In this document: one piece after another, positions 35,348 through 43,787 of the stretch | Layout of the letters: each line of letters begins with the position of its first letter | How positions within the stretch are numbered: position 1 is the first letter of the stretch | Assembly (NCBI GenBank): GCA_021846985.1 | Contig: JAJZVX010000003.1 | Coordinates: 62,001 to 126,000 of the forward strand | Direction of reading: 5' to 3' | Source of the DNA: Acidobacteriota bacterium | GTDB taxonomy: Bacteria; Acidobacteriota; Terriglobia; Terriglobales; Acidobacteriaceae | DNA length: 64,000 nt | Program-made: the position numbers and the translations under genes | Notes under the pieces: generated by a model | Database searches by the model: none | Told to the model about the DNA's origin: nothing | The model's input: the letters and a program-made list of their open reading frames with translations, nothing else

Positions 35348-36367
35348 TTAGCCCAGTTTGCTGAACTTGACCGGCAGTTTGTCGTAATCCACCGTACCCA
35401 GTCCGCGCGCCTGCGTCATCTCCAGATACGGCAGTTGCGCGGGATCGAGGTTCCACCACGCCTTGGCCGCGTAGGCGTCAATAGCCACGGGGTCCGTTCC
35501 GGCCACCATGGTCTTCTTCAGTTCCACGTCTTCCAGGTTGCCGCCCGTCGGGCCGTTGCGCACCAGGATGCGATAGGCGTCCAGCAGAGTGACGGTGGGC
35601 AGCATAAAGCTGGCCAGGTCCGCCAGGCTCTGGTGGATCTGCTGGTGGAGGCGGTTGCGCTCTCCGCCCAGAATGCCATACCAGTTTTTCATCCCCAACG
35701 TGCATCCCACAAGACTGTGATGCTTGGCGATGGGCAGGTTGATGACCTTATCGGCATCCAGAAACGGCCCGAAGACCGGCCAGTTCTTCAGGACCACGCC
35801 TCCCATTTCCACCTCGCGGAATTTTTCCGTATCGGGCAGAATCACCTCGGCTCCTGCGGCCAGCGCCGCAGCCTGGATTCCGGAGCGGTGGTAGCAGCGC
35901 CGCGGTTCGTTGCAACTGCAATCGGTGACAATGACGCGCTTTGCGCCTGCCTGCCAGCATTGCCGCACGACCTCGGCCACGACGTCGGGGTTGGTGCAGG
36001 CAGCCTGCTCGGGCGTGCGATCCCAGGCGATGTTGGGCTTCACCACCACGGAGTCGTTCTTGCTGACGAAGCGCTTCATCCCGCCCAGGTTTTCAAGCGC
36101 GGTCTGCACCAGTTCTTTTGGCTCGCCTCCCTGGACGACGGTGATGCGCGGATACTGTTCCTCGTTAGCCACGCGATGGTCGCGCCGCGCCTGCTCGGCA
36201 TGCGCCGGCACCGGCCGGAAGCTGTGCTCGCTCAGCCACACTCCCGCCGCCGTGGCGCCCGCCGCCATGCCACCCACGCGCAGCAGTTGCAGCATTGCCT
36301 CGCGCCGCGTGAGCCCTGCCGGCTGATTTGCCGCCAATTTTGGCTTTTGATCGCTCTCTTCGGCCAT
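35348..36367 (-). CDS. DUF362 protein with a twin-arginine signal (339 aa)
   Basis: ATG 36367 is preferred to 36373 because GGGAGG lies 6 bases before it. The N-terminus has TRREAMLQLLRVGGMAAGATAAGVWL, a Tat-like signal. The body is DUF362: VVVKPNIAWDRTPEQAACTNPDVVAEVVRQC, KRVIVTDCSCNEPRRC, DKVINLPIAKHHSLVGCTLGMKNWYGILG and TDPVAIDAYAAKAWW. Several conserved cysteines are present. The function of DUF362 is unknown; family members often sit beside ferredoxins. It is the last gene of the leftward redox cluster, 16 bp after the second DUF362 gene. Confidence 0.85.
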   Translation of the reverse strand: MAEESDQKPKLAANQPAGLTRREAMLQLLRVGGMAAGATAAGVWLSEHSFRPVPAHAEQARRDHRVANEEQYPRITVVQGGEPKELVQTALENLGGMKRFVSKNDSVVVKPNIAWDRTPEQAACTNPDVVAEVVRQCWQAGAKRVIVTDCSCNEPRRCYHRSGIQAAALAAGAEVILPDTEKFREVEMGGVVLKNWPVFGPFLDADKVINLPIAKHHSLVGCTLGMKNWYGILGGERNRLHQQIHQSLADLASFMLPTVTLLDAYRILVRNGPTGGNLEDVELKKTMVAGTDPVAIDAYAAKAWWNLDPAQLPYLEMTQARGLGTVDYDKLPVKFSKLG

Positions 36368-36383
36368 CGCCATCCTCCCTGCT

Positions 36384-37385
36384 CTAGACTTCCATCAAAT
36401 GAATGCGCTGGGGGTCGTTCGTTCCCAGGCGGTGCGCCGCGTCGGCCGCAATGGGTATGTAGCGCGGCGGACGCCCCACGGCCTCCAGCGACGGCATGCC
36501 CACTTCGGCGCGTTTCTTTTCCAGCATCTGCCAGGCGGTGTGATCCACGGCCACGCGATCCTCGCCCACGATCAGCGCATTCGGCTGCCACAGCCGCTCG
36601 GGATGAAAGCCGGGACCTCCGTCGTACACCGACGTCATCGCGTCGCCGATGGTGAAGCGCACCTTGTCACGGATCGCGGGGATACAGTTGAGGTCGGCGA
36701 CGGCCGGGCTGCAGCCGGTCGCGTGCAGATCCTGCGGCCGGTCCACCACCCCGTACATGTTCTTCATCGCAAAGGTGACGCCGGCCATACTGTGGTCTTT
36801 GAGGATGGGCAGACCGATGACCATGTCGCAGAGGCTGAGCGCCTTGGCCAGCCTGATCGTTGCGCTGCCATGGGAGGATGGCTGCGGCTCGTAGCCATAG
36901 ATCTCAGAGCTCAGCATGCGGATGCTGCCGGGATTGTCCGTGTGCTGGAAACCGCAAGCCTCCAGGAAGCGGGTGCGCTGTTCGAAAATCACGATTTGGC
37001 CGGGTTTCACGCCGGCCTGCTGGAGGCGCTCGCAGATGGCCCGGGTGAGCACCGCGTGGGTGGCGATGCCCTTGCCGCCGAGGCCGTTGACCTTCAGGCC
37101 GATCACCTTGCCCACCGGCACAATACGCTTCCATGCTTCCACCGGCTTGTCGATGCCGGTATAACTGGCGATGGCGCGATCCAAAAGGGCCGATACGCGC
37201 TTGTCGTCCAGTTCTCCGTCACTTCCATGCAGAGCGCTATCGCGTGCCACCACCACCTTCGACTTTCCTGCGTGCGCCCCATGTTCCGGCGTCGCGGCCA
37301 GGCCCAGTGTCTCCAGCGTTCCAGTCGAACTTAGCAGCGCAGCGCCTGCCGCGGCGGTCTTCAGAAATTCCCGGCGATTTCCCAT
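36384..37385 (-). CDS. Second DUF362 protein with a Tat signal (333 aa)
   Basis: The product starts MGNRREFLKTAAAGAALLSSTG, a clear twin-arginine signal, after GAGAGGAACGAG. It shares the DUF362 layout with its neighbour: VGKVIGLKVNGLGGKGIATHAVLTRAICERL, DMVIGLPILKDHSMAGVTFAMKNMYGVV and NALIVGEDRVAVDHTAWQML. The two are divergent enough to be ancient paralogues. Both would be exported folded, suggesting a cofactor is inserted in the cytoplasm. It lies downstream of the cytochrome and DUF6599 genes in the same direction. Confidence 0.87.
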   Translation of the reverse strand: MGNRREFLKTAAAGAALLSSTGTLETLGLAATPEHGAHAGKSKVVVARDSALHGSDGELDDKRVSALLDRAIASYTGIDKPVEAWKRIVPVGKVIGLKVNGLGGKGIATHAVLTRAICERLQQAGVKPGQIVIFEQRTRFLEACGFQHTDNPGSIRMLSSEIYGYEPQPSSHGSATIRLAKALSLCDMVIGLPILKDHSMAGVTFAMKNMYGVVDRPQDLHATGCSPAVADLNCIPAIRDKVRFTIGDAMTSVYDGGPGFHPERLWQPNALIVGEDRVAVDHTAWQMLEKKRAEVGMPSLEAVGRPPRYIPIAADAAHRLGTNDPQRIHLMEV

Positions 37386-37437
37386 CTCGTTCCTCTCTTT
37401 TCCTCTGTTGGAGTGGACGGTCTTGCAGCCCGAACGT

Positions 37438-37923
37438 CTACAGTCTTGCCTCGATGCCATGGGCCAGAGCCAGCAGCGCTTCCTGCGCCGCCGGCGAGCT
37501 CTCGTAGGCCACGATCCGCACCAGGTACGGTCCCTTGCGGAACACCACGCTCTGGGAGTAGGCCAGTCCCGCATCGCCAACCGGCACCGTTTTCGCGTCG
37601 CTGGTTTGCCCCTTGTCCATAATCTTGCGTGCCCCCACCGCATCGCTCATCTGGTGCACGTCCACCGTGGCCTCCAGCTGCCCGTTGTACTTGTAGTCCG
37701 AGGTCGAGGTGCGAATCACGCCCGCCGACACATACTGCTCCGCATCCCCGTCAATGTACTGGTACAGATCCTTGGCTGCGTAGGTGCGCGTGTCGCTTGT
37801 CTTCTGCCAGCCCTTCACCGCCCCCGACGGCGGGAACGGATCGATCTTGCTGCTCTTGCAGCCCACGGCCACCATCCCCACAGCCATAATGACGAACATC
37901 CATCCTTTGAATCGAATTCTCAT
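37438..37923 (-). CDS. DUF6599-like lipoprotein (161 aa)
   Basis: A short signal ends in the lipobox VAVGC (Cys22). The mature part reads WQKTSDTRTYAAKDLYQYIDGDAEQYVSAG...VDVHQMSDAVGARKIMDKG...YLVRIVAYESSPAAQEALLALA, as in DUF6599 proteins of Acidobacteriota. Function is unknown; the fold is probably an alpha/beta domain facing the periplasm. It lies between the cytochrome c and DUF362 genes with about 52 bp on each side, so it belongs to the redox operon. Confidence 0.8.
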   Translation of the reverse strand: MRIRFKGWMFVIMAVGMVAVGCKSSKIDPFPPSGAVKGWQKTSDTRTYAAKDLYQYIDGDAEQYVSAGVIRTSTSDYKYNGQLEATVDVHQMSDAVGARKIMDKGQTSDAKTVPVGDAGLAYSQSVVFRKGPYLVRIVAYESSPAAQEALLALAHGIEARL

Positions 37924-37975
37924 GGATCACTCTCCTTTCCTGAATTCCCGCTTCTCTCTCCACCGAAAAACTAAA

Positions 37976-38347
37976 TTATTTCTTTTGCAGCACGCGGACG
38001 TACTTGGCCAGGGCCTCGGTATCGGCAGCACTCAACTTGCTGCCGAAGGCCGGCATCTTTTCTTTTCCGTCGCGAATGACCGCAATCAACTGCGCATCGG
38101 ACATTCGGAGGATTTCCGGCGCATTGAAGCGCGGCATGGCCTTTCCCGCGGGCTTTCCGTCCGCCGTATGGCAGGTAGAGGCGCATTTCGTCTTTCCCGT
38201 GGCCGTGTTGCCATTTCCATCCACGCCATGACACTCGGCGCATCTCGCGCCATAGATGTCAGCGGCCGTGTTAGCTGCCGCCAGCGCCACGGTTGCAAGG
38301 GACAATGCTACGCACAGGACCATGAACTCAAGACGAACCCTTTTCAC
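37976..38347 (-). CDS. Small periplasmic c-type cytochrome (123 aa)
   Basis: A signal peptide (residues 1-24) is followed by a class I cytochrome c: haem motif C36AECH40, Met ligand candidates around KEKMPAFGSKLS, and the final helix LAKYVRVL. A second cysteine-rich site, C55ASTCH60, has three residues between the cysteines, so it is CX3CH rather than CXXCH and may or may not bind a haem. The gene is 13 bp after the polyferredoxin gene and is very likely its periplasmic redox partner. Confidence 0.9.
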   Translation of the reverse strand: MKRVRLEFMVLCVALSLATVALAAANTAADIYGARCAECHGVDGNGNTATGKTKCASTCHTADGKPAGKAMPRFNAPEILRMSDAQLIAVIRDGKEKMPAFGSKLSAADTEALAKYVRVLQKK

Positions 38348-38360
38348 AGCGTTACCTTCT

Positions 38361-40031
38361 TCAATTGCGGTTTAAAAGAATCTGCGCGCTCGGTGAGCGG
38401 CTCTCTCCAATGCTCGTTACATAGACCGCCGGATGCTCCTGCAGAGGGCAAGCGTATTCGCACGCCCCGCAGCCCACGCACCGGCTCGGATCCACCCGCG
38501 GCTGCTTCAGCGTCTTCACCTTGCCGCTTGAATCCACCACCTGCGCCTCTTCCACATAAATCGCCTTGGGCGAAACCGGACACCACTCCTCGCAGACAAT
38601 GCAGTCGATAGCCTCGGCCCAGGGCAGGCAGCGCCCACGGTCGTAGAAGGCCGTGCCCAGACGCACCGGGTTCTTGTTCTGGCCCACGCCCACCACCCAG
38701 CCTTTTTCCTTCGGCGTGATCTGCCAGATGGCTCCCGTCGGGCACACCTCCGAGCACAGCACGCAGCTCGGCTCGCAGTAGCCGATCCGCGGCACCAGCG
38801 TCGGCGTCCACAGCCCCTGCAGTCCCGCCTCTTCCAGCGTCGGTTGCAGCGAGTTGTTGGGACACACCTTCATGCACTCTCCGCAGCGGATACACCGCGA
38901 CAGAAAGTCGGGTTCGTCCAGAGCGCCCGGTGGACGCAGCAGACGGTCGTGACGATCTTTGCCCAAGCCGGTGTTGGCCCGCATCAGCGGCACCACGGCG
39001 GCCCCGGCGGCAAGCCCGGTCAGCGCCTTGCGCCGTCCAATATCGGGCGTGGAGATTTCTCTCTCCGCCTTGGCGTCGCGGAAGAACTTGAAGGTCAGGC
39101 TTTCTTCCGGACACGCCCCCACGCAGTTCATGCACATCAGGCACTCGGACTTATGCCACGGCGCGCTGCCGATCGGATCGTCGCCGCCCTGGCAGTGGAG
39201 CAGGCAGCGGTTGCAGTTGGTGCACTTGGACAGATCTTTGTGCAACCCCAGCACCGACCACCGCGAGACCACGCCCAGCAGCGCTCCCAGCGGGCAAAGC
39301 GACCGGCACCAGATCCGGGTGACGCGCAGGCTCAGCGCCAGAATGGCAATGAACAGCGCCCCCAGCACCAATCCCTGGGCAAAGTGCGTCTGCCGGAAGT
39401 CCAGCACCGTCGCCTGCAGTATGCTATGCAGCGTCTCGCCGGTGGCCTTGATCGCCGCCACGTGGCTGTGCTCGAGCGGCAGCAGCACTGCCCGCACCGC
39501 ATAGTTGAACGCGGGCAGAATCGCCAGCCCCACGGAACGCACCAGCAGGCTGAAGGGGTCCAGCCACCCGATGGCCATGGAGCCAAAGAACGCGGCTACC
39601 AGCCCGGCGGCCAACACTACATATTTGATGGTCTGCCACCGCTTGTAGCGGTTCGACTCGATGCGCTTCTTGCCGCGCTTCGCCTCGGACGGCATGTTGC
39701 CCACAAAGTGCTGCAGCGTGCCCATGGGGCAAATCCATCCGCAAAAGAAGCGGCCCAGAAACAGCGTGGGAAGCAGAATCAGCAGGCTCCACAGCAGGCC
39801 ACGATAGAGCCCGTGACTGGACAGCGCATTGGCCAGCGCCACCAGCGGATCCCACTCGAAGAACAACCGCACCGGGGCCCGCATGTGAATGTCGCCCGTG
39901 CCCCCTGACGTGGGGCGCAGCGAGGTGAAGACCAGCAGCGCCACAAACGCCACCAGGAAGAATATCTGCGAAATCCTGCGCAACAGCGGCAGTCTGGACT
40001 TAGCCACCGATCCCCCCAAAACACAGCGCAT
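38361..40031 (-). CDS. Membrane polyferredoxin, NapH-NapG-like fusion (556 aa)
   Basis: The N-terminal half has about five membrane helices with two cysteine motifs, FFCGWICPMGTLQHFVG and IWCRSLCPLGALLG, as in NapH/RdxA/NosR-type proteins. It is followed by CTNCNRCLLHC and CLMCMNCVGACP. A Tat-like GRRKALTGLAAGAAV then introduces a NapG/MauM-like part with CIRCGECMKVCP, CEPSCVLCSEVCP, CIVCEEWCPV and CVGCGACEYACP. The protein thus joins a quinol-side membrane module to a multi-cluster electron wire. ATG 40031 is a guess; GTG 40007 is also possible. The electron acceptor is not encoded here in recognisable form. Confidence 0.85.
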   Translation of the reverse strand: MRCVLGGSVAKSRLPLLRRISQIFFLVAFVALLVFTSLRPTSGGTGDIHMRAPVRLFFEWDPLVALANALSSHGLYRGLLWSLLILLPTLFLGRFFCGWICPMGTLQHFVGNMPSEAKRGKKRIESNRYKRWQTIKYVVLAAGLVAAFFGSMAIGWLDPFSLLVRSVGLAILPAFNYAVRAVLLPLEHSHVAAIKATGETLHSILQATVLDFRQTHFAQGLVLGALFIAILALSLRVTRIWCRSLCPLGALLGVVSRWSVLGLHKDLSKCTNCNRCLLHCQGGDDPIGSAPWHKSECLMCMNCVGACPEESLTFKFFRDAKAEREISTPDIGRRKALTGLAAGAAVVPLMRANTGLGKDRHDRLLRPPGALDEPDFLSRCIRCGECMKVCPNNSLQPTLEEAGLQGLWTPTLVPRIGYCEPSCVLCSEVCPTGAIWQITPKEKGWVVGVGQNKNPVRLGTAFYDRGRCLPWAEAIDCIVCEEWCPVSPKAIYVEEAQVVDSSGKVKTLKQPRVDPSRCVGCGACEYACPLQEHPAVYVTSIGESRSPSAQILLNRN

Positions 40032-40655
40032 GCCTGCCGCGCGTGTTGTTTGCCTTGCCGTCAGGCTGGACCGTCCCGCACCCTCCGCGGCGTACACGCC
40101 ACGCTTGCCGGGCTCGCTTCCGTTCCCTGCCGGTTCCAGTTTTCTGTCGAGAAGCTGACGCACCCGTTCACAACTGTGCCGGACCCTGCCGTGCTTCGTT
40201 CCTCCCGGTCCGCCACCTGGGCACCTTCCACGCCTGTTCCATCATTCGCGCGCGCCAATACAACACTCAGTGATGCACGTCACAATTTAGCCCTAATTTT
40301 CTCTCTATTCTCTATTTCGAGTTCGCTCAAACTCTTTGATTTAATGCAGGTTATACGAGTTTCTGCGCTATTTTCCTTCCCCGCCCGGCCAGAGCCGGAT
40401 GTTTGACCGGGACGAGGGAGACGAACGCAATGGTGGCAGGGTGGGGAGAAGGAACAGACCGTTCCCGCGCTCCTGTTCAGCAAAGGGCGTGCGGCTCACA
40501 CGGCCACAGAACCCCTTGGCCACCGAAGGCATAATCTTCGCGAGGCGCAGCCGGAACGGGCGTAAAAGCTCCCATGCGGATTCCAGAGCTCCTCGGGAGG
40601 GCGAAACCTCGCCCATGGCGCGATGCGCACGGCCTCAGCGGGATGGTTTCGAAGC
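40032..40655. promoter_or_regulatory. 624-bp gene-free stretch with a CRP/FNR-type palindrome
   Basis: On the minus strand, TGTGACGTGCATCACT (40284-40269) has the form TGTGA-N6-TCACt, close to the CRP consensus. It lies about 240 bp upstream of the polyferredoxin gene, amid AT-rich sequence. The ORFs in the 40370-40650 part have no recognisable product. Confidence 0.45.
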
Positions 40656-41402
40656 TCACATGCGGTTGATCAGCGAGGCAATGCACGCCGCGCCGAATCC
40701 GTTGTCGATGTTCACCACCGACACGTTGGGCGCGCAGGTGTTGAGCATGCCCAGCAGCGCCGCCACCCCGCCAAACGAAGCGCCGTATCCAACGCTGGTG
40801 GGCACCGCCAGCACGGGCGCGTTCACCAGCCCGGCCACCACCGTGGGCAGCGCGCCTTCCATGCCTGCGCACACAATCAGAACCCGCGCCGATTGGAGGG
40901 AGTTCTTCTGCGCCAGCAGCCGGTGAATGCCGGCCACGCCCACATCGGCAATCAACTCCACCGTGTTACCCATCAGCCGCGCCGTCACCGCCGCTTCCTC
41001 GGCCACCGGCAAGTCGCTGGTACCCGCGCACACCACCGCAATCGTCCCCTTGCCCTGCGGCGCCTGCGCCTGCTCGAGCGTAATGGCCCGCGCCGTGGCG
41101 TGATGCACAGCGCGTGGCTCCGCGGCGCTCACGGCCTCGAACATCTCGCGCGAGGCCCGCGTTGCCAGCACGTTGCCGCCGGCCCTGGCCATGCGCACAA
41201 AAATCTCGGTCACTTGCGCGACGGTCTTCCCGGCGGAAAAGATCACCTCCGGCATTCCTGTTCGCAGCGCCCGGTGATGATCCACCTTGGCAAAACCGAT
41301 GTCTTCAAACGGCAGGTCGCGCAGCCGTTCCAGCGCGTCGCCCACCCCCGTGCGCCCTTCGCGAACCTCGTTGAGAAGAGCTTCAATTTGCGCGCGATTC
41401 AT
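40656..41402 (-). CDS. larB: LarB, NaAD carboxylase/hydrolase (248 aa)
   Basis: LarB starts synthesis of the nickel-pincer nucleotide by carboxylating nicotinic acid adenine dinucleotide and releasing AMP. The protein shows the PurE-like core: IAVVCAGTSDLPVAEEAAVTARLMGN, ELIADVGVAGIHRLL, VLIVCAGMEGALPTVVAGLVNAPVLAVPTSVGYGASFGG and the C-terminal VSVVNIDNGFGAAC. ATG 41402 overlaps the larC 3' end by 20 bp. Order larE-larC-larB in one leftward operon is consistent with joint cofactor synthesis. Confidence 0.95.
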   Translation of the reverse strand: MNRAQIEALLNEVREGRTGVGDALERLRDLPFEDIGFAKVDHHRALRTGMPEVIFSAGKTVAQVTEIFVRMARAGGNVLATRASREMFEAVSAAEPRAVHHATARAITLEQAQAPQGKGTIAVVCAGTSDLPVAEEAAVTARLMGNTVELIADVGVAGIHRLLAQKNSLQSARVLIVCAGMEGALPTVVAGLVNAPVLAVPTSVGYGASFGGVAALLGMLNTCAPNVSVVNIDNGFGAACIASLINRM

Positions 41403-42723
41403 CTCCGGCCCTCCTTTCCGCGGCCTCAAAGGCGCGCATGGCTTCCTGCATCACTTGCTTGAGCGGAACGCCGTACTCCTCAGCCAGCTTCCGGCAGTCC
41501 TCGTACTCGGGCGACGCATTGGCCCTTTTTCCGGATGTCCACCGGGCCACCTTGATGCCGACTTCTCCCCACGACGTGGATACCTTCACAAATTCGCGCT
41601 CCAGCGCCGCCTTGTTTTCAAGTCTCCACCGCATCCCGATGGTGGTTGTCTCACGGAAGATCAATTCCCGCAGCGCGGGCGCCAGTTCCGGCCGGCACAG
41701 CACCGTCAACTGCACGCCGTTGCGCCCCTTCTTCATCTGCACGCCGGTGCGGTACACATCCCAGGCGCCGGCTTCCAGCAGACGCTCGCTCACGTAAGCC
41801 AGCAGTTGCGGCGTCGAATCGTCAATCACGGTTTCAAGGATCGCCACGGTCTCCACCGGAACTTCTTCTGCCGCTTCGCCCACGAGCAGCCGCAGCAGAT
41901 TGGGCTCGCCCTTCACCTCGCGCCCGCCCGCGCCATACCCCGTGGCCGTGACGCGCATGGCCGGCAGCGTCCCGAAGCTCACATCGAGCATGCGCAGAAT
42001 CGCGGCGCCCGTAGGCGTTACGCGCTCCATCGCTGTCCCGGCCGCATACACCGGGGCCGCGCCCAGCAACGCCAGCGTCGCCGGCGCGGGCACCGGCAGC
42101 GTGCCGTGCTGGCACTGCACGGTACCGCTGCCCACGTTCAAGGCCGAACACACCCAGCGGTCCACCCCCAGAAGCTCGCACCCCGCCGCCGCGCACACGA
42201 TATCCACAATCGTGTCCACCGCGCCCACTTCGTGGAAGTGCACCTTCTCGACCGGGATGGAATGAATGCCCGCCTCAGCTTCGCCTAGCATGTGGAAGGC
42301 GCGCGTAGCGCGCGCTTTCACCGCCTCGGGAAGGCTGGTGGCGCGAATGATCTCAAGAATGGCAGAGAGCGGGCGGTGTGCCCCATGCCCATGCTTCTCC
42401 ACGCTCTGGCCGGCCGCGTGTGTGTGGGCCGCGTGCGCGTGGGTCTCATGCTCGTGCGTGTGCCCATGATGCAGGTCGCTGTGGCCGTCGTGCGCATGTT
42501 GCTCGTGCGCATGGCTGTGCTGGTCCTCGCCTGGAGCAATCACATCCACCTTGGTTCCCGCAATTCCGCCGCGGGTGACCTTGCGCATCTCCAGCCGCGC
42601 GCCCAGGTTGAGCGCGGCCGCCGTCTCCTGCAAACGATCAAAGGACACGCCGGCATCCACCAGCGCGCCCAGAACCATGTCTCCACTAATACCTGAAAAG
42701 CACTCGAAGTATCCAGTACGCAT
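41383..42723 (-). CDS. larC: LarC, nickel insertion protein (446 aa, single ORF)
   Basis: LarC is the CTP-dependent nickel cyclometallase that inserts Ni into the pincer cofactor. The protein begins YFECFSGISGDMVLGALVDAG, has VEKVHFHEVGAVDTIVDIVCAA in the centre and VAILETVIDDSTPQLLAYVSERLLEAGAWDV in the C-terminal domain. Residues 66-116 are a metal-binding spacer containing 18 histidines. In Lactobacillus plantarum full-length LarC is made by a programmed frameshift; here one continuous frame covers both parts. The gene is 12 bp after larE. Confidence 0.95.
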   Translation of the reverse strand: MRTGYFECFSGISGDMVLGALVDAGVSFDRLQETAAALNLGARLEMRKVTRGGIAGTKVDVIAPGEDQHSHAHEQHAHDGHSDLHHGHTHEHETHAHAAHTHAAGQSVEKHGHGAHRPLSAILEIIRATSLPEAVKARATRAFHMLGEAEAGIHSIPVEKVHFHEVGAVDTIVDIVCAAAGCELLGVDRWVCSALNVGSGTVQCQHGTLPVPAPATLALLGAAPVYAAGTAMERVTPTGAAILRMLDVSFGTLPAMRVTATGYGAGGREVKGEPNLLRLLVGEAAEEVPVETVAILETVIDDSTPQLLAYVSERLLEAGAWDVYRTGVQMKKGRNGVQLTVLCRPELAPALRELIFRETTTIGMRWRLENKAALEREFVKVSTSWGEVGIKVARWTSGKRANASPEYEDCRKLAEEYGVPLKQVMQEAMRAFEAAERRAGDESRAN

Positions 42724-42735
42724 CGTGCTGTGATT

Positions 42736-43659
42736 CTAAACCGATGCCGCAGCCCCTCGCTTTGCCAGCACGTCAACGGGCAGCACGGCGTTGAGCGATC
42801 CCGACCGGAAGCCGGCACAATCGAGCGTAATGTACTTGAAACCGATCTCTTTCAATCCGGTAGAGATGGCGTCGAACATTTCCAGCGAAAGGGCGCGCGG
42901 CAGCTCGGCCCGCGCAATCTCTACCCGCGCCAGCTCCCCGTGGTGGCGCACGCGCAGCTCCCGGAAGCCCAATTGCCGCAGGTATGCTTCTCCACGCTCG
43001 ACCTGTTCCAGGATCTCGCGCGTGACCGCACGGCCATACTCCACCCGCGAGGCGAGGCACGGCGCCGCAGGACGGTCCCACAGAGCCAAGCCTGCCGCCT
43101 TGGAGAGCGCTCGAACCTCCGCCTTGGTCAGTCCCGCCTCTGCCAACGGAGCCAGAACGGCATGTTGCTCGGCGGCGCGCTGCCCGGGCCGGTAATCCCT
43201 CCGGTCGTCGGCATTCATGCCGTAGGCAATGTGTTTGTAGCCCAGCTTTGCGCCCAGCGCCGCCATCTGGCCAAAGAGCTCGTCTTTACAATGGAAACAG
43301 CGATCGGCGTCGTTGCGGCGGTATTCGGGCTTCTGCAGCTCTTCGGTTTCGATGACGCGCAGCGGCATGCCCCGCTCCTGCGCAAAAGCCGTTGCCTGCT
43401 CCATGTCGCGCCGCGCCAGGCTGGCGGAATCCGCCAGCACGGCCAGCATCCTCTGGCCGAGCAAGCGATGCGCAGTTGCGGCCAGAAAGGCCGAGTCCAC
43501 GCCGCCGGAGTACGCAACCATCAGGCTACCCAGCTCCCGCAGCCGCGCCTCCAGCAAGCCCAGCTTCGCCCACGCATCTGATTCAACCGCGGGGGAATCC
43601 ATGCTTTCCCCTTTTTCGTTCCTGGCGCTCTGCCCATTCATTGATTCAACGACTGCCAT
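42736..43659 (-). CDS. larE: LarE, ATP-dependent sulfur transferase (307 aa)
   Basis: LarE adenylates the pincer precursor and adds sulfur. The PP-loop is LMVAYSGGVDSAFLAATAHRLLG; further blocks are VIETEELQKPEYRRNDADRCFHCKDELFGQM, with the cysteine region, and APCLASRVEYGRAVTREILEQVERGEAYLRQLGF. The start could be ATG 43659 or 43602 (preceded by AAAGGGGAAAGC). A perfect TATAAT (43672-43667, minus strand) lies 7 bases before the first, so a leaderless start at 43659 is possible. It is the first gene of the lar operon and diverges from an MFS gene. Confidence 0.95.
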   Translation of the reverse strand: MAVVESMNGQSARNEKGESMDSPAVESDAWAKLGLLEARLRELGSLMVAYSGGVDSAFLAATAHRLLGQRMLAVLADSASLARRDMEQATAFAQERGMPLRVIETEELQKPEYRRNDADRCFHCKDELFGQMAALGAKLGYKHIAYGMNADDRRDYRPGQRAAEQHAVLAPLAEAGLTKAEVRALSKAAGLALWDRPAAPCLASRVEYGRAVTREILEQVERGEAYLRQLGFRELRVRHHGELARVEIARAELPRALSLEMFDAISTGLKEIGFKYITLDCAGFRSGSLNAVLPVDVLAKRGAAASV

Positions 43660-43787
43660 GCCTCCGATTATAGACGGAGCCGTATTTCCGGTTTTCGCAC
43701 GGTCCTGCTCCGCGTCATTGTCCTCCGGCTGCGCGCGGGCGTCTTGAATCGCGGCAATCGGCGGGTTCCACAGCTATATCCTGATCT

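Noticed and set aside
40370-40650. Open frames on both strands between the redox cluster and larB
   Set aside because: Neither translation shows a domain, signal peptide or ribosome-binding site.
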